Below, one piece after another: positions 7,791-16,072 of a DNA stretch of 16,903 nucleotides. The stretch lies in assembly GCA_964611575.1 (NCBI GenBank), contig CAZTAJ010000095.1, positions 1 to 16,903 of the forward strand, in the 5' to 3' direction. Each line of letters opens with the position of its first letter. The stretch's first letter is position 1. The notes beneath the pieces are model-generated. The model was not told where the DNA came from, did no database searches, and worked only from the letters and a program-made list of their open reading frames with translations. The translations under genes and the position numbers were made by a program. Source of the DNA: CAITUY01 sp964611575 (GTDB taxonomy: Bacteria; Verrucomicrobiota; Kiritimatiellia; CAIKKV01; CAITUY01).

Positions 7791-7876
7791 CACCCACCCT
7801 TAGTCGCCCACCCTTAGTCGTTCACCCTTAGTCGCCCACCCTTAGTCGTTCACCCTTAGTCGCCCACCCTTAGTCG
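7791..7876. repeat. 14-bp (2 x 7) tandem array, CCCTTAGTCG type
   Basis: Six copies of CACCCTTAGTCGCC or CACCCTTAGTCGTT alternate with a 14-base period. A degenerate inverted copy (GACCGACTAGGGGTA, 7900-7914) follows, so the block can fold back. That inverted copy contains the TAG stop of the GT39-like gene. The array fills most of the gap between that gene and the deacetylase gene. The same CGACTAAGGG core recurs at 16752-16903. Confidence 0.85.
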
Positions 7877-7905
7877 CACTCACTTACTCAACGAAGTGTG
7901 ACCGA

Positions 7906-9375
7906 CTAGGGGTAACCGGCTGAAGCGCGCATGGACGCTTCCTCTGTAGACGCGGTCGTCAACCGCGTTCTGCCTGTCAAGGCGAGGGCCGCAAAGGGAA
8001 TCAGGACCGGATCGAGTTCGAACGCAAACCTCGCACACCCCCAGAACAGCACCACGGTCAGCGCATTGGCCAGAACCATCGCCACCAGCACAACCCGAAA
8101 GGCCGGGTCCAGACGCCGCCACCACAGACACAAACCGATGCCGGACAGCATGTAGAGCGCCAGCCGGCACCCCGCCACGGCGGCGGATTTTGCACTGGGC
8201 TTCCAGGGCACCGGGACATACGCCCTGATCAGTTTGCCCAACACCAGGCGCGGCATGGCGGCGGCGTGCTGACGGACCCAGGCGACCCCGCGGTTGAAGT
8301 AATACACGTCCACCTCATGTTCGCTCATCGTGCGGGAGAGTTCGTACATGGTCGGTTCGCCCGGAATGGAATTCGGAAAGATCCAGTAACCCCAGTATTC
8401 CAGCGTGTCCGCCACTACGCTGTTGTTGCCGCCGTAGAACGTCTGGCCGCGCAAGGTGGACAGAACCGGGAAATGGCCGCACACATGATAGTTGCGCCCC
8501 GCCCACAGCAAGGGAGGGAGGAGGAAGAGCAAGATCAAAACGACGGCCATCAATCCCTTGTGCAGGTTCGTTGCCGACAGACCGTGGGCAGCCCGCGGCG
8601 CACCCGTTGTGGGGCTGGTGTCCCCACCAGCCTCTGCGTCTGTCCAGGCGGATGAGACATCCGCCCCACAAGAAGGCGAACCGGGAGCCGTACATGATCG
8701 GGCTGTCGTCCTCGACCGCCCGTAACAGACCGCCTGCCACGCCAACACCGCCCCTGCGAACACGATCCATGCCACGAAATTCGGGCGCACCAGTGCCGCC
8801 GCCCCGAGCGTCAAGACCCCGACCGGCCGGCGCCAATCGCGGTTCAGCAACAGCAGGGTTCCCGCCAGCGCCATGACGATGAACAGGATTTCGGACGTGC
8901 CCTCATAGGCCTCGTAAAGCGCCACCGGGTACAACGCGTAGGCCAGTCCGGAACATACGGCGGTCAGCCGACGTCGGAACAGAACCCAGGCCAGCCCCGC
9001 GACCAACCCCGCCGCGAGGGTGTTCAAGAGGCCCGCCATCACGCGCATCATCGCATCCGGGTTGGCGCCCGGCAGCGCGCGAAGCCCGAGCGATACCACC
9101 CACGGCCACCCCGGCGCCCGGCTCATCGTCGGCGCCGCAGGCCAGAAACCTTCCTGCAACACGTACCCATGTCCCTGGGCAAGACTCTTGGCGATGCAGA
9201 GAAAGTAGAAGGAATCGCTTTGCATGGGGCGGTTGAGCCCCAACCCGATCGCAACTCCCAGATTGAGAACCAAGGCCACGGCAAGAACCAAAGTCAATAC
9301 CCGACGCTCAACGAAAAGCGAACCGGACTTGGGTGTCTGACCCTCTCCGTCTTCGGCTACACGGTCGTTCTTCAT
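7906..9375 (-). CDS. GT39/PMT-like polytopic glycosyltransferase with an intragenic REP
   Basis: The protein has 489 residues from ATG 9375. An in-frame GTG at 9402 would add VGGRWEVG, which is pure heptad sequence, so I prefer the ATG. There are about nine hydrophobic helices. Between helices 1 and 2, SDSFYFLCIAKSLAQGHGY and SRAPGWPWVVSLGLR match the acidic periplasmic loop of undecaprenyl-phosphate-sugar-dependent transferases (PF13231/PF02366 type). ALVRPNFVAW and LLWAGRNYHVCGHF follow. It should transfer a sugar from a polyprenyl carrier at the periplasmic side. Residues about 227-257 (GADVSSAWTDAEAGGDTSPT) are encoded by a REP element lying in the loop between two helices. The last residues and the TAG stop come from repeats at 7906-7969. 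Confidence 0.83.
   Translation of the reverse strand: MKNDRVAEDGEGQTPKSGSLFVERRVLTLVLAVALVLNLGVAIGLGLNRPMQSDSFYFLCIAKSLAQGHGYVLQEGFWPAAPTMSRAPGWPWVVSLGLRALPGANPDAMMRVMAGLLNTLAAGLVAGLAWVLFRRRLTAVCSGLAYALYPVALYEAYEGTSEILFIVMALAGTLLLLNRDWRRPVGVLTLGAAALVRPNFVAWIVFAGAVLAWQAVCYGRSRTTARSCTAPGSPSCGADVSSAWTDAEAGGDTSPTTGAPRAAHGLSATNLHKGLMAVVLILLFLLPPLLWAGRNYHVCGHFPVLSTLRGQTFYGGNNSVVADTLEYWGYWIFPNSIPGEPTMYELSRTMSEHEVDVYYFNRGVAWVRQHAAAMPRLVLGKLIRAYVPVPWKPSAKSAAVAGCRLALYMLSGIGLCLWWRRLDPAFRVVLVAMVLANALTVVLFWGCARFAFELDPVLIPFAALALTGRTRLTTASTEEASMRASAGYP
7944..7969. repeat. Half element of double-hairpin family 2
   Basis: CTGTAG, then the perfect hairpin ACGCGGT/ACCGCGT with a cgtca loop. It matches 3501-3525. 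It lies within the final codons of the GT39-like gene. Confidence 0.7.
8607..8722. repeat. REP family 3 element inside a coding sequence, plus a half copy
   Basis: The full element is 8607-8671. Perfect 9-bp termini TTGTGGGGC/GCCCCACAA enclose hairpin GGCTGGTG/CACCAGCC, a CCTCTGCG-containing spacer, and hairpin GGCGGATG/CATCCGCC. A half copy (GGGCTGTCGTCCTCGACCGC) is at about 8700-8722 and matches 11331-11350 beside the RAYT gene. Both lie in frame in the GT39-like gene. Confidence 0.88.
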
Positions 9376-9411
9376 CCCCACCTCCCACCTCCCACCTACC
9401 ACCTGACACCT
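9376..9411. repeat. GGTGGGA array bridging two genes
   Basis: On the minus strand it reads GGTGTCA, GGTGGTA, GGTGGGA, GGTGGGG, then ATG. It holds the TAG stop of the upstream GT4 (9396-9398), and its last unit forms the ribosome binding site of the GT39-like gene. Confidence 0.85.
9379..9385 (-). promoter_or_regulatory. Shine-Dalgarno made of a heptad unit
   Basis: GGAGGTG on the minus strand is a full match to the anti-Shine-Dalgarno core CACCTCC. It lies three bases before ATG 9375, so GGAGG is five bases from the start. It is a cyclic permutation of the GGTGGGA heptad and the last unit of the array. Confidence 0.7.
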
Positions 9412-11165
9412 TCAGCCCTCGGACTGCCCCCCATCAACTCCAGAATCCGCCGTGCCTGACGCTCCCACGAAAATCGGGTTCCGTGGCGGGCCGCCATGGA
9501 GGGCCGGTCTGCGGACAGCGAAAGCAGATCGCCCATCGCCCGCGCCAGTGCCTGCGGATCCTCAGGCAGACACCAGCGCGCCAGCGGCTCGTCTTCGACA
9601 AGTTCACGGCAGGCCCCCACATCGGTGACCACCACCGGCAACCCGGAAACGAGCGCCTCGATCACCACATTGGGCATGCCTTCGCTCCGGCTCGTCAGGC
9701 AGAGTACATCCGCCACATTCATCCATCGCGCGACCTCCGCGTGCGACCGACTACCCAGGAACAGGACCGAATCCCCCAGCCCCAACCGGCGCGCCTCACG
9801 TTCCAGGCCGCGACGCATGGGGCCGTCGCCGATGAGTACGGAGACAATAGGCTGAAGGCTGAAGGCTGAAGACTGAAGGAGCAAGAGGCTTTTCAGGAAC
9901 ACATCGGGGCCTTTGACCGGCACCAGGTTGCCGACGAAGAGAATGAGCCTGCGGCGGCCTTCCATCACCTCCCGCATGATCGCGGCGTGAGGGCACGCCG
10001 TCTCCATGTGCTTGCGCGCCTCGTCTTCGCTTGCTGGAGCCGGGGTGCCCTCACCCCGCTGACTGACGCGAGCGAGTCCAGGCCCCGACCCCAAAACCCT
10101 GGCCTGAGAAACCCCGGATGAACGCCCAACATCCAACGCCCAACGCCCAACGCCCAAGGGGTGCCGCACGGCGCTCTCCCCGTTGGGGGTTGGTTGTTGG
10201 ACGTTGGTTGTTGGATGTTTCGGATTCAATTCCTTTGAACAACCTAAGCTTCGCTCAGAGGCCGGACTGAACCCTGAACCCTGAACTCCGAACCCTGAAC
10301 CCAGTTCCGCCCCCGCTTCCCGTTTCGTCCGATACCGGAACAGGGCGCCATCCACACCGTTCGGAACCACGTGGACCTTGGCGCGATGGATCCCGGCCTT
10401 GATCAGGGTCTCGGCCAGCGGACGGGATACACAGATAAAGCCCTGCACGTCATCGGCGACGCGCAGCAGCGCCCGCAGCCGGCGCGGGTGACGCAGGTGA
10501 AAGATGTCGCTGCCCTGAACCATGATCCAGCATGGGGCCGCCAGATCCCTGGCCAGCCGTGCCGCCGCCACTCCATCCGGATACAGCCAGGTGGCGAATA
10601 CCGCGCGGGTGCCGTTGAAGTCGGATATCCGTCGCCTCAGGCTCCGGTAGTAGGTCCACCCCATCCAATCCCGGCCCAGGCGGGGCAGGTAAAAGACCGG
10701 ACAGTAGAGAGTGGGAAGAAGGGAAAGGTGGGAGGTGGATGGTGGAAGGTCGAGGGTAGGTTCATTGGAGATCAGTTTCATTGGAGACTGGGTTCCGCCG
10801 AACGTTTGATCTGCGGTCCGCGGTCCACCTCCCGCCTCCCGCCTCTCACCTGGCTCCGTCCACTGCCTGATCCCCTTCCAGCGCCACACACGCCACTCGG
10901 GTACCAGGCAGAGGTTGAGGACAGACGAGCAGGTGGGAGGTGGGAGGTGGGAGGTGGCGGGATACGGCTTCCACACTTGAACGTTGGGTGTTGTTTGTTG
11001 GGCGTGCCCCACTTCTTCCTGGTCTGCGGTCTCTGGGCTGTGGTCTGTGGTCTGAGGTCTGAGGTCTGTGGTCTGTATAGCCAACTCCCGGAACAACTGC
11101 GCATTGAACAGTCCGCGTTGCGGCTGATCCGGACGGGGAAACAGGTTGGAAACCGTAAGCAGCAT
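9396..11165 (-). CDS. GT4 glycosyltransferase with four repeat inserts
   Basis: The protein has 589 residues from ATG 11165; typical GT4 enzymes have about 380-420. The frame extends to 11249 but that part is REP sequence. Native order: SNLFPRPDQPQRGLFNAQLFREL (6-28), LCLVPEWRVWRWKGIRQW (85-102), VFYLPRLGRDWMGWTYYRSLRRR, WLYPDGVAAARLA, VQGSDIFHLRHPRRLR, VHVVPNGVDGALFRYRTK (264-281), LILFVGNLVPVKGPDVFLKSLLLL (407-430), VSVLIGDGPMRRGLE (441-455), and the donor-site motif SRSEGMPNVVIEALVSGLPVV (492-512). Between these lie heptad-encoded inserts at about 30-80, 105-149, 283-382 and 430-441. The last residues and the stop are also heptad-derived. It is predicted to be a cytosolic retaining transferase building the glycan repeat. 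Confidence 0.85.
   Translation of the reverse strand: MLLTVSNLFPRPDQPQRGLFNAQLFRELAIQTTDLRPQTTDHSPETADQEEVGHAQQTTPNVQVWKPYPATSHLPPPTCSSVLNLCLVPEWRVWRWKGIRQWTEPGERREAGGGPRTADQTFGGTQSPMKLISNEPTLDLPPSTSHLSLLPTLYCPVFYLPRLGRDWMGWTYYRSLRRRISDFNGTRAVFATWLYPDGVAAARLARDLAAPCWIMVQGSDIFHLRHPRRLRALLRVADDVQGFICVSRPLAETLIKAGIHRAKVHVVPNGVDGALFRYRTKREAGAELGSGFGVQGSGFSPASERSLGCSKELNPKHPTTNVQQPTPNGESAVRHPLGVGRWALDVGRSSGVSQARVLGSGPGLARVSQRGEGTPAPASEDEARKHMETACPHAAIMREVMEGRRRLILFVGNLVPVKGPDVFLKSLLLLQSSAFSLQPIVSVLIGDGPMRRGLEREARRLGLGDSVLFLGSRSHAEVARWMNVADVLCLTSRSEGMPNVVIEALVSGLPVVVTDVGACRELVEDEPLARWCLPEDPQALARAMGDLLSLSADRPSMAARHGTRFSWERQARRILELMGGSPRAEGVRW
9848..9880. repeat. Intragenic GGCTGAA heptad array
   Basis: Three GGCTGAA units and one GACTGAA lie on the plus strand. 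On the coding strand they read TTCAGCC and encode LQSSAFSLQP just before the GDGP strand. The opposite strand would contain TGA stops. Confidence 0.85.
10124..10303. repeat. Intragenic composite array (CATCCAA, inverted, then AACCCTG)
   Basis: Plus strand: CCAACAT/CCAACGC units (10126-10158), then the inverted TTGGTTG/TTGGACG/TTGGATG units (about 10185-10217), so they can pair. These are followed by AACCCTG x2, AACTCCG, AACCCTG (10266-10300). The block sits between NGVDGALFRYRTK and the LILFVG strand of the GT4 gene at 9396-11165. Confidence 0.85.
10722..10852. repeat. Intragenic palindromic GGTGGGA array
   Basis: The left arm, GGTGGGA, GGTGGAT, GGTGGAA, GGTCGAG, is at about 10728-10757. The right inverted arm, CCTCCCG x2, CCTCTCA, CC, is at about 10829-10852, with GGTCCGC/GGTCTGC-type units before it. 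The roughly 55-bp centre is not obviously repeated. Confidence 0.75.
10929..11082. repeat. Intragenic composite array with a G-quadruplex motif
   Basis: Plus strand: GGTGGGA x3 (10932-10952), then TTGGGTG/TTGTTTG/TTGGGCG (10984-11004), then a run of GGTCTGT/GGTCTGA-type units (about 11020-11077). GGG runs at 10935, 10942, 10949 and 10959 have loops of 4, 4 and 7 bases, which satisfies the usual G-quadruplex pattern on the template strand. Confidence 0.85.
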
Positions 11166-11193
11166 AAGTGTCACATTCCAGACTACCAGATAG

Positions 11194-11345
11194 GTGGGGC
11201 TGGTGTCCCTACCAGCCTCGTTCCTGAAGTGTGGGGCTGGTGTCCCCACCAGCCTCGCGGCTGTTCAGGCGGATGAGACATCCGCCCCACACCAAGGGTC
11301 ACAGAAATACCTCGCACAGAGTTCCGTGTGGGGCGGGTGTCCTCG
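11194..11345. repeat. REP family 3 cluster downstream of the RAYT
   Basis: A half element is at 11194-11217 (GTGGGGC, GGCTGGTG/TACCAGCC). A full element at 11227-11292 has AAGTGTGGGGC and GCCCCACAC ends and hairpins GGCTGGTG/CACCAGCC and GGCGGATG/CATCCGCC. A half copy starts at 11326 (GTGTGGGGCGGGTGTCCTCG), next to the RAYT stop. The first half element lies about 30 bp upstream of the GT4 start at 11165. Confidence 0.88.
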
Positions 11346-11360
11346 ACCGCCTGCGGCTGA

Positions 11361-11834
11361 TCAAACCCTGTCAATGACCGTAAGCTCGCCTTGGAACGGC
11401 CACTCCTCTGCACACTCCACCAACCCTGCTCTCACCGGGTTCTGGCTCACATACTCCCATTTCTCCCGATAACTCTCGGAATGACGGATGATGTGATCAA
11501 AGAACCCGGGCTGCCAGAGTCCCGACGAATCGTATTGCCCCGCAAGGGCATCCGAGATGCCTCGCTTGAGGCCACGGATCCAGATTCCCAAACGAAACCC
11601 CATCGGGCCCCTCAAGAAGAGATGAATATGGTCCGGCATGATGACATATCGGCCGACGGCGACAGATGCCGCCGAAAGGGCTTTGCCCGCATATTGGGCG
11701 AATGCCGCATGGCTGGCGGGAGCCGCCAAAACACGTTGCCGCGCAGCCGTACAGAACGTCACGAAATATAGTGGCGGCGAGTAGTGCGCGAACACGTCTC
11801 CCAACCTGTGTGGCCTGGGAATGAACGGAGCCAT
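11361..11834 (-). CDS. REP-associated tyrosine transposase (RAYT, Y1_Tnp/HUH)
   Basis: The protein has 157 residues from ATG 11834, which has GAGGAG seven bases upstream; the frame reaches back to 11873, but that part is REP palindrome. Features: YFVTFCT (23-29), RYVIMPDHIHLFL with the HUH-type His-Ile-His (69-71), SSGLWQPGFFDHIIRHSESYREKWEYV and QNPVRAGLV, with Tyr122 or Tyr128 as candidate catalytic residues. This matches the IS200/IS605-related TnpA_REP family, single-copy housekeeping-like transposases that bind and cleave REP hairpins as single-stranded DNA. Matching palindromes flank it on both sides. It looks intact. It interrupts the co-oriented polysaccharide genes and is not expected to take part in glycan synthesis. 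Confidence 0.92.
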   Translation of the reverse strand: MAPFIPRPHRLGDVFAHYSPPLYFVTFCTAARQRVLAAPASHAAFAQYAGKALSAASVAVGRYVIMPDHIHLFLRGPMGFRLGIWIRGLKRGISDALAGQYDSSGLWQPGFFDHIIRHSESYREKWEYVSQNPVRAGLVECAEEWPFQGELTVIDRV

Positions 11835-11850
11835 GGTCGTCTCCTCTTCA

Positions 11851-11957
11851 GGCGGATGGGACATCCGCCCCACATGTTTATCTCCTCGAAGTGTGGGGCT
11901 GGTGTCCTCACCAGCCTCTGCGGCTGTTCAGGCGGATGTGGACATCCGCCCCACACT

Positions 11958-11958
<1 letters not shown>
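11851..11958. repeat. REP family 3 cluster upstream of the RAYT
   Basis: A half element is at 11851-11873 (GGCGGATG/CATCCGCC, then CCAC). A full 70-bp element at 11889-11958 has perfect 11-bp termini AAGTGTGGGGC/GCCCCACACTT, hairpins GGCTGGTG/CACCAGCC (one mismatch) and GGCGGATG/CATCCGCC, and the spacer CCTCTGCGGCTGTTCA. Its edge touches the TAA stop of the GT4 gene that ends at 11958. Confidence 0.9.
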
Positions 11959-13652
<1,694 letters not shown>

Positions 13653-13680
13653 TGGCTTGCAGATTCCTCCCCGCATCCCG

Positions 13681-13744
13681 GGTAGGGCGGGGGCGTCCTC
13701 GCCCCGCCGGCGCAGAGGCGCGGCAAGGATGCCGCTGCCCTACC
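13681..13744. repeat. Double-hairpin element family 4 (GGTAGGGC ends)
   Basis: Perfect 8-bp termini GGTAGGGC/GCCCTACC enclose hairpin GGCGGGGGCG/CGCCCCGCC (one bulge), spacer CGCAGAGGC and perfect hairpin GCGGCA/TGCCGC with loop agga. Reverse-complemented, the spacer gives GCCTCTGCG, as in family 3. It fills most of the gap between the GT4 start and the methyltransferase stop. Confidence 0.85.
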
Positions 13745-13776
13745 TTCAGTGTCGGTTGTACTTGGCATGGTTGTGC

Positions 13777-14742
13777 CTATCGGCGATCCACGGTTGCCAT
13801 GACCGTCAGGTTATCGCCCCACCCCAACTGTTCCGCCACACGCCAGGATTGCCGGGCAATCCGACGCCACACAGAGGGTCCGGACGCTGCCCCCCCGGAT
13901 CGGCCGGAACGATCGGCGTCCGTCCGGCTTGCCGTCAGGATCGCCGTGGCTGAGTCCGTCGTTCCCCCGATGCCCAGACCCGCCGTCGAAACCTCGCACC
14001 CGCCAAATCCGTTGCGTCGCAGCAAAGCTCCGAGACTGCCGGCCGAGAAGCCGTACAGATGAATGGGAAAGGCGCGATAGCGGTCGTCGTCATGCCGCCA
14101 ACGCTGTGGCAAGAGCGGGAAGAAAATGGCCCTCGCCGACCGCAGGTTAGGAACCTCGATACAAATTTTGCCTCCTGAGCTAAGCAGGGCCTTGACCCCT
14201 GTCAACAAACCATCCAGATCCGCGACATGCTCCAGGACATGATAGAGCGTGACGAGGTCGAAGGGGCGCGTCTCGCCCAGCGCGGCCAGGTCGGCAAAGA
14301 CGGGGAAGCCGCGAGCCGCCGCGACCCGGCGACCATGCTGCGAGGGTTCCACGCCCACGCATTCGCAGCCTGCCGCCCGACAGGCTTCCAGCAGCAAGCC
14401 ATTGCCGCACCCGATGTCCAACACGCGACACCCAGCCAACAGCGGTTGAAGCCGCGCCACACGAAGTTGTGCGACCGTCACACGGCATGCATCGTCCGTC
14501 TCCGTGTGGGCGGCGTAACCGGGTTGGTTGTAGAATTCCTCCAAAACGCGGGCAGACGGCCGCGGATTGACGAACTCCAGCCCGCATCGGCGGCACCGCA
14601 CCAACCCGCTCACCGCCCCACGCCCGGTGAAGAACGTCCCGCCGATCTGCAGGCGGGGCAGAGGCCGGCTGGACCAGGCCGCCCCCCGGCAGGCGGGGCA
14701 CTGCGAAAGACAGTCCAGCGAATCATGCGCAAGCTTGTTCAT
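13777..14742 (-). CDS. Class I SAM-dependent methyltransferase with N-terminal CxxC pair
   Basis: The protein has 321 residues from ATG 14742, where GAGGG lies five bases upstream; the frame could extend to 14781. The N-terminal CPAC (15-18) and CRRC (50-53) form a probable zinc knuckle, followed by GLEFVNPRPS. Then come the SAM motif I VLDIGCGNG (107-115), motif II acidic end GVEPSQHG, and FDLVTLYHVLEHVADLDGLL. This pairs with PF13489/Methyltransf_23-type proteins found in O-antigen and capsule clusters, where they methylate sugars or cap the chain. EVPNLRSARAIFF and YRAFPIHLYGFSAGSL are typical of the C-terminal part. It has no repeat insert. The 161-bp gap upstream could hold its own promoter, but I see no convincing -35/-10 pair. 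Confidence 0.88.
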   Translation of the reverse strand: MNKLAHDSLDCLSQCPACRGAAWSSRPLPRLQIGGTFFTGRGAVSGLVRCRRCGLEFVNPRPSARVLEEFYNQPGYAAHTETDDACRVTVAQLRVARLQPLLAGCRVLDIGCGNGLLLEACRAAGCECVGVEPSQHGRRVAAARGFPVFADLAALGETRPFDLVTLYHVLEHVADLDGLLTGVKALLSSGGKICIEVPNLRSARAIFFPLLPQRWRHDDDRYRAFPIHLYGFSAGSLGALLRRNGFGGCEVSTAGLGIGGTTDSATAILTASRTDADRSGRSGGAASGPSVWRRIARQSWRVAEQLGWGDNLTVMATVDRR

Positions 14743-14772
14743 CGATCCCTCACAAATTGAATCAATCCACCG

Positions 14773-14938
14773 GCGTCCCATGGGGACACCGAGGCTGAAG
14801 CAGTTTAGACTGTAGGCTGTAGGTCAATACGAACAAACGCGGCAACAATGAATCGTAGATGCCTTTGAGCGCGAAGGTACTGGATTTCCTACAGTCTACA
14901 GCCTATAGCCTACAGTCTCGCGTCCCATGGGACGCCAG
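14773..14938. repeat. Inverted composite element (palindromes flanking CTGTAGG heptads)
   Basis: The left end is GCGTCCCATGGGGAC (14774-14788) and the right end is the 16-bp perfect palindrome GCGTCCCATGGGACGC (14923-14938). Inside, GACTGTAGGCTGTAGG (about 14808-14823) pairs with the CCTACAG/TCTACAG/CCTATAG units (14889-14917). The element overlaps the end of the GT4 gene at 14903, giving its last residues and TAG stop. The centre 14830-14885 shows no clear feature. Confidence 0.75.
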
Positions 14939-16072
14939 TGTCCCGCCTTCATAAAGCGCCGTTACCGTTTCCACCTGCCGGTCGAGCGTAAACCATGACG
15001 CCCATCGGTGTTTCCCGGCGAGGCCATAGGCCAGACGCCGATCACGATCACGCAGCAATTCCGTGAGCCGCGACGCCAGCGTCGCCACATTCCCCACCGG
15101 CACCACCCACCCCGTCACGCCATCAGCAATAATCTCCGACGCCGCTCCCGCGTCGGTCGCGACGCAGGGCCGCCCGAGCGCCATGGCTTCCAGGAGCGCG
15201 TAGGGACAAGCCTCCGCCGCCGAGGACAGGCAGACGATGTCGACCTCGGCCACCAGGTCGCTCACATCATCCCTTCGGCCCATGAAGGTCACTCGATCCC
15301 CGATCCCGAGCCGGGCCGCCTGCTCCCGCAAACGCTGTTCCTCAGGACCAGTGCCAACCAGGACCAGGCCCGATGGACGCTTCAGGTTCCGGATTGCCGC
15401 CGCAAAGGCATCCAGCGTCACGTCCACGCGCTTGCGGGGAATCAGACTGCTTACATTCGCCACGAGAAGCGCATCGGGACTCACGCCCAGCGCCGATCGG
15501 AGCCATCCCGCAGACCGCCGGAGCACCGGCCCCGGCGTGCCATTCAGGATCACCCGGCATTGCGAATCAGGGACCCCGCGCGACCGCAATGCCGCGCGTC
15601 CTCCTTCATAGAGCACCACCACGGCCTCAACGGCGAAGGACAGCGCCCGGATTCGCGAGGTATGCCGTTGCGCAAACGTCCGCGGCATCGCCACCTGCTG
15701 ATGCTGATGCCAGAACCAGCGGATGCGGTGACCGGGGGTCATCCCGGACATGGCGGCCAGGGCAATCGTCGGCAGTTCGTTGCCAAAATGGACGGCCACC
15801 ACGTCGGGCCGCCATCCGCGAATGAAACGCCACGCGGGAAGAACGATGGCCCAGGGATTCGGGGTGCCGTCGGCACGATTCCATACGGGAACCACCGTCC
15901 ACGTCACCCCGGCATCCGCCCACTCCTCCGCCACAGCGGCAATGGGCGGGCCGGCCACCACGACTGCCAGTTCGTGCCCGCGATTCCGCCACACACGGCC
16001 CAGCGCCGTGACGAAGGACTCGAAGGCCCCCCGCTTGCCAGGAACCAGATTACAAAGTAACAGCGCCCTCAT
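14903..16072 (-). CDS. GT4 glycosyltransferase without repeat inserts
   Basis: The protein has 389 residues, the normal GT4 length. It has LLLCNLVPGKRGAFESFVTALGRVW at the N-terminus, FWHQHQQVAMPR, VILNGTPGPVLRRSAGW, LLVANVSSLIPRKRVDVTLDAFAAAIRN, LVLVGTGPEEQRLREQAARLGIGDRVTFMGRRDDV, and the donor motif SSAAEACPYALLEAMALGRPCVATD (about 305-329). It serves as an internal control: the loop that carries a long insert in the other two GT4 genes is short here (AIRNLKRPSGLVLVG). The start overlaps the acetyltransferase stop as ATGA, so translation is coupled. The C-terminal RDCRL and TAG stop come from a CTGTAGG repeat. It is a cytosolic, nucleotide-sugar-dependent enzyme; sugar and acceptor are unknown. 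Confidence 0.9.
   Translation of the reverse strand: MRALLLCNLVPGKRGAFESFVTALGRVWRNRGHELAVVVAGPPIAAVAEEWADAGVTWTVVPVWNRADGTPNPWAIVLPAWRFIRGWRPDVVAVHFGNELPTIALAAMSGMTPGHRIRWFWHQHQQVAMPRTFAQRHTSRIRALSFAVEAVVVLYEGGRAALRSRGVPDSQCRVILNGTPGPVLRRSAGWLRSALGVSPDALLVANVSSLIPRKRVDVTLDAFAAAIRNLKRPSGLVLVGTGPEEQRLREQAARLGIGDRVTFMGRRDDVSDLVAEVDIVCLSSAAEACPYALLEAMALGRPCVATDAGAASEIIADGVTGWVVPVGNVATLASRLTELLRDRDRRLAYGLAGKHRWASWFTLDRQVETVTALYEGGTLASHGTRDCRL

Noticed and set aside
11166..11249. N-terminal extension of the GT4 ending at 9396
   Set aside because: Residues such as GTPAPHF are encoded by REP sequence; the family N-terminus begins at about ATG 11165.
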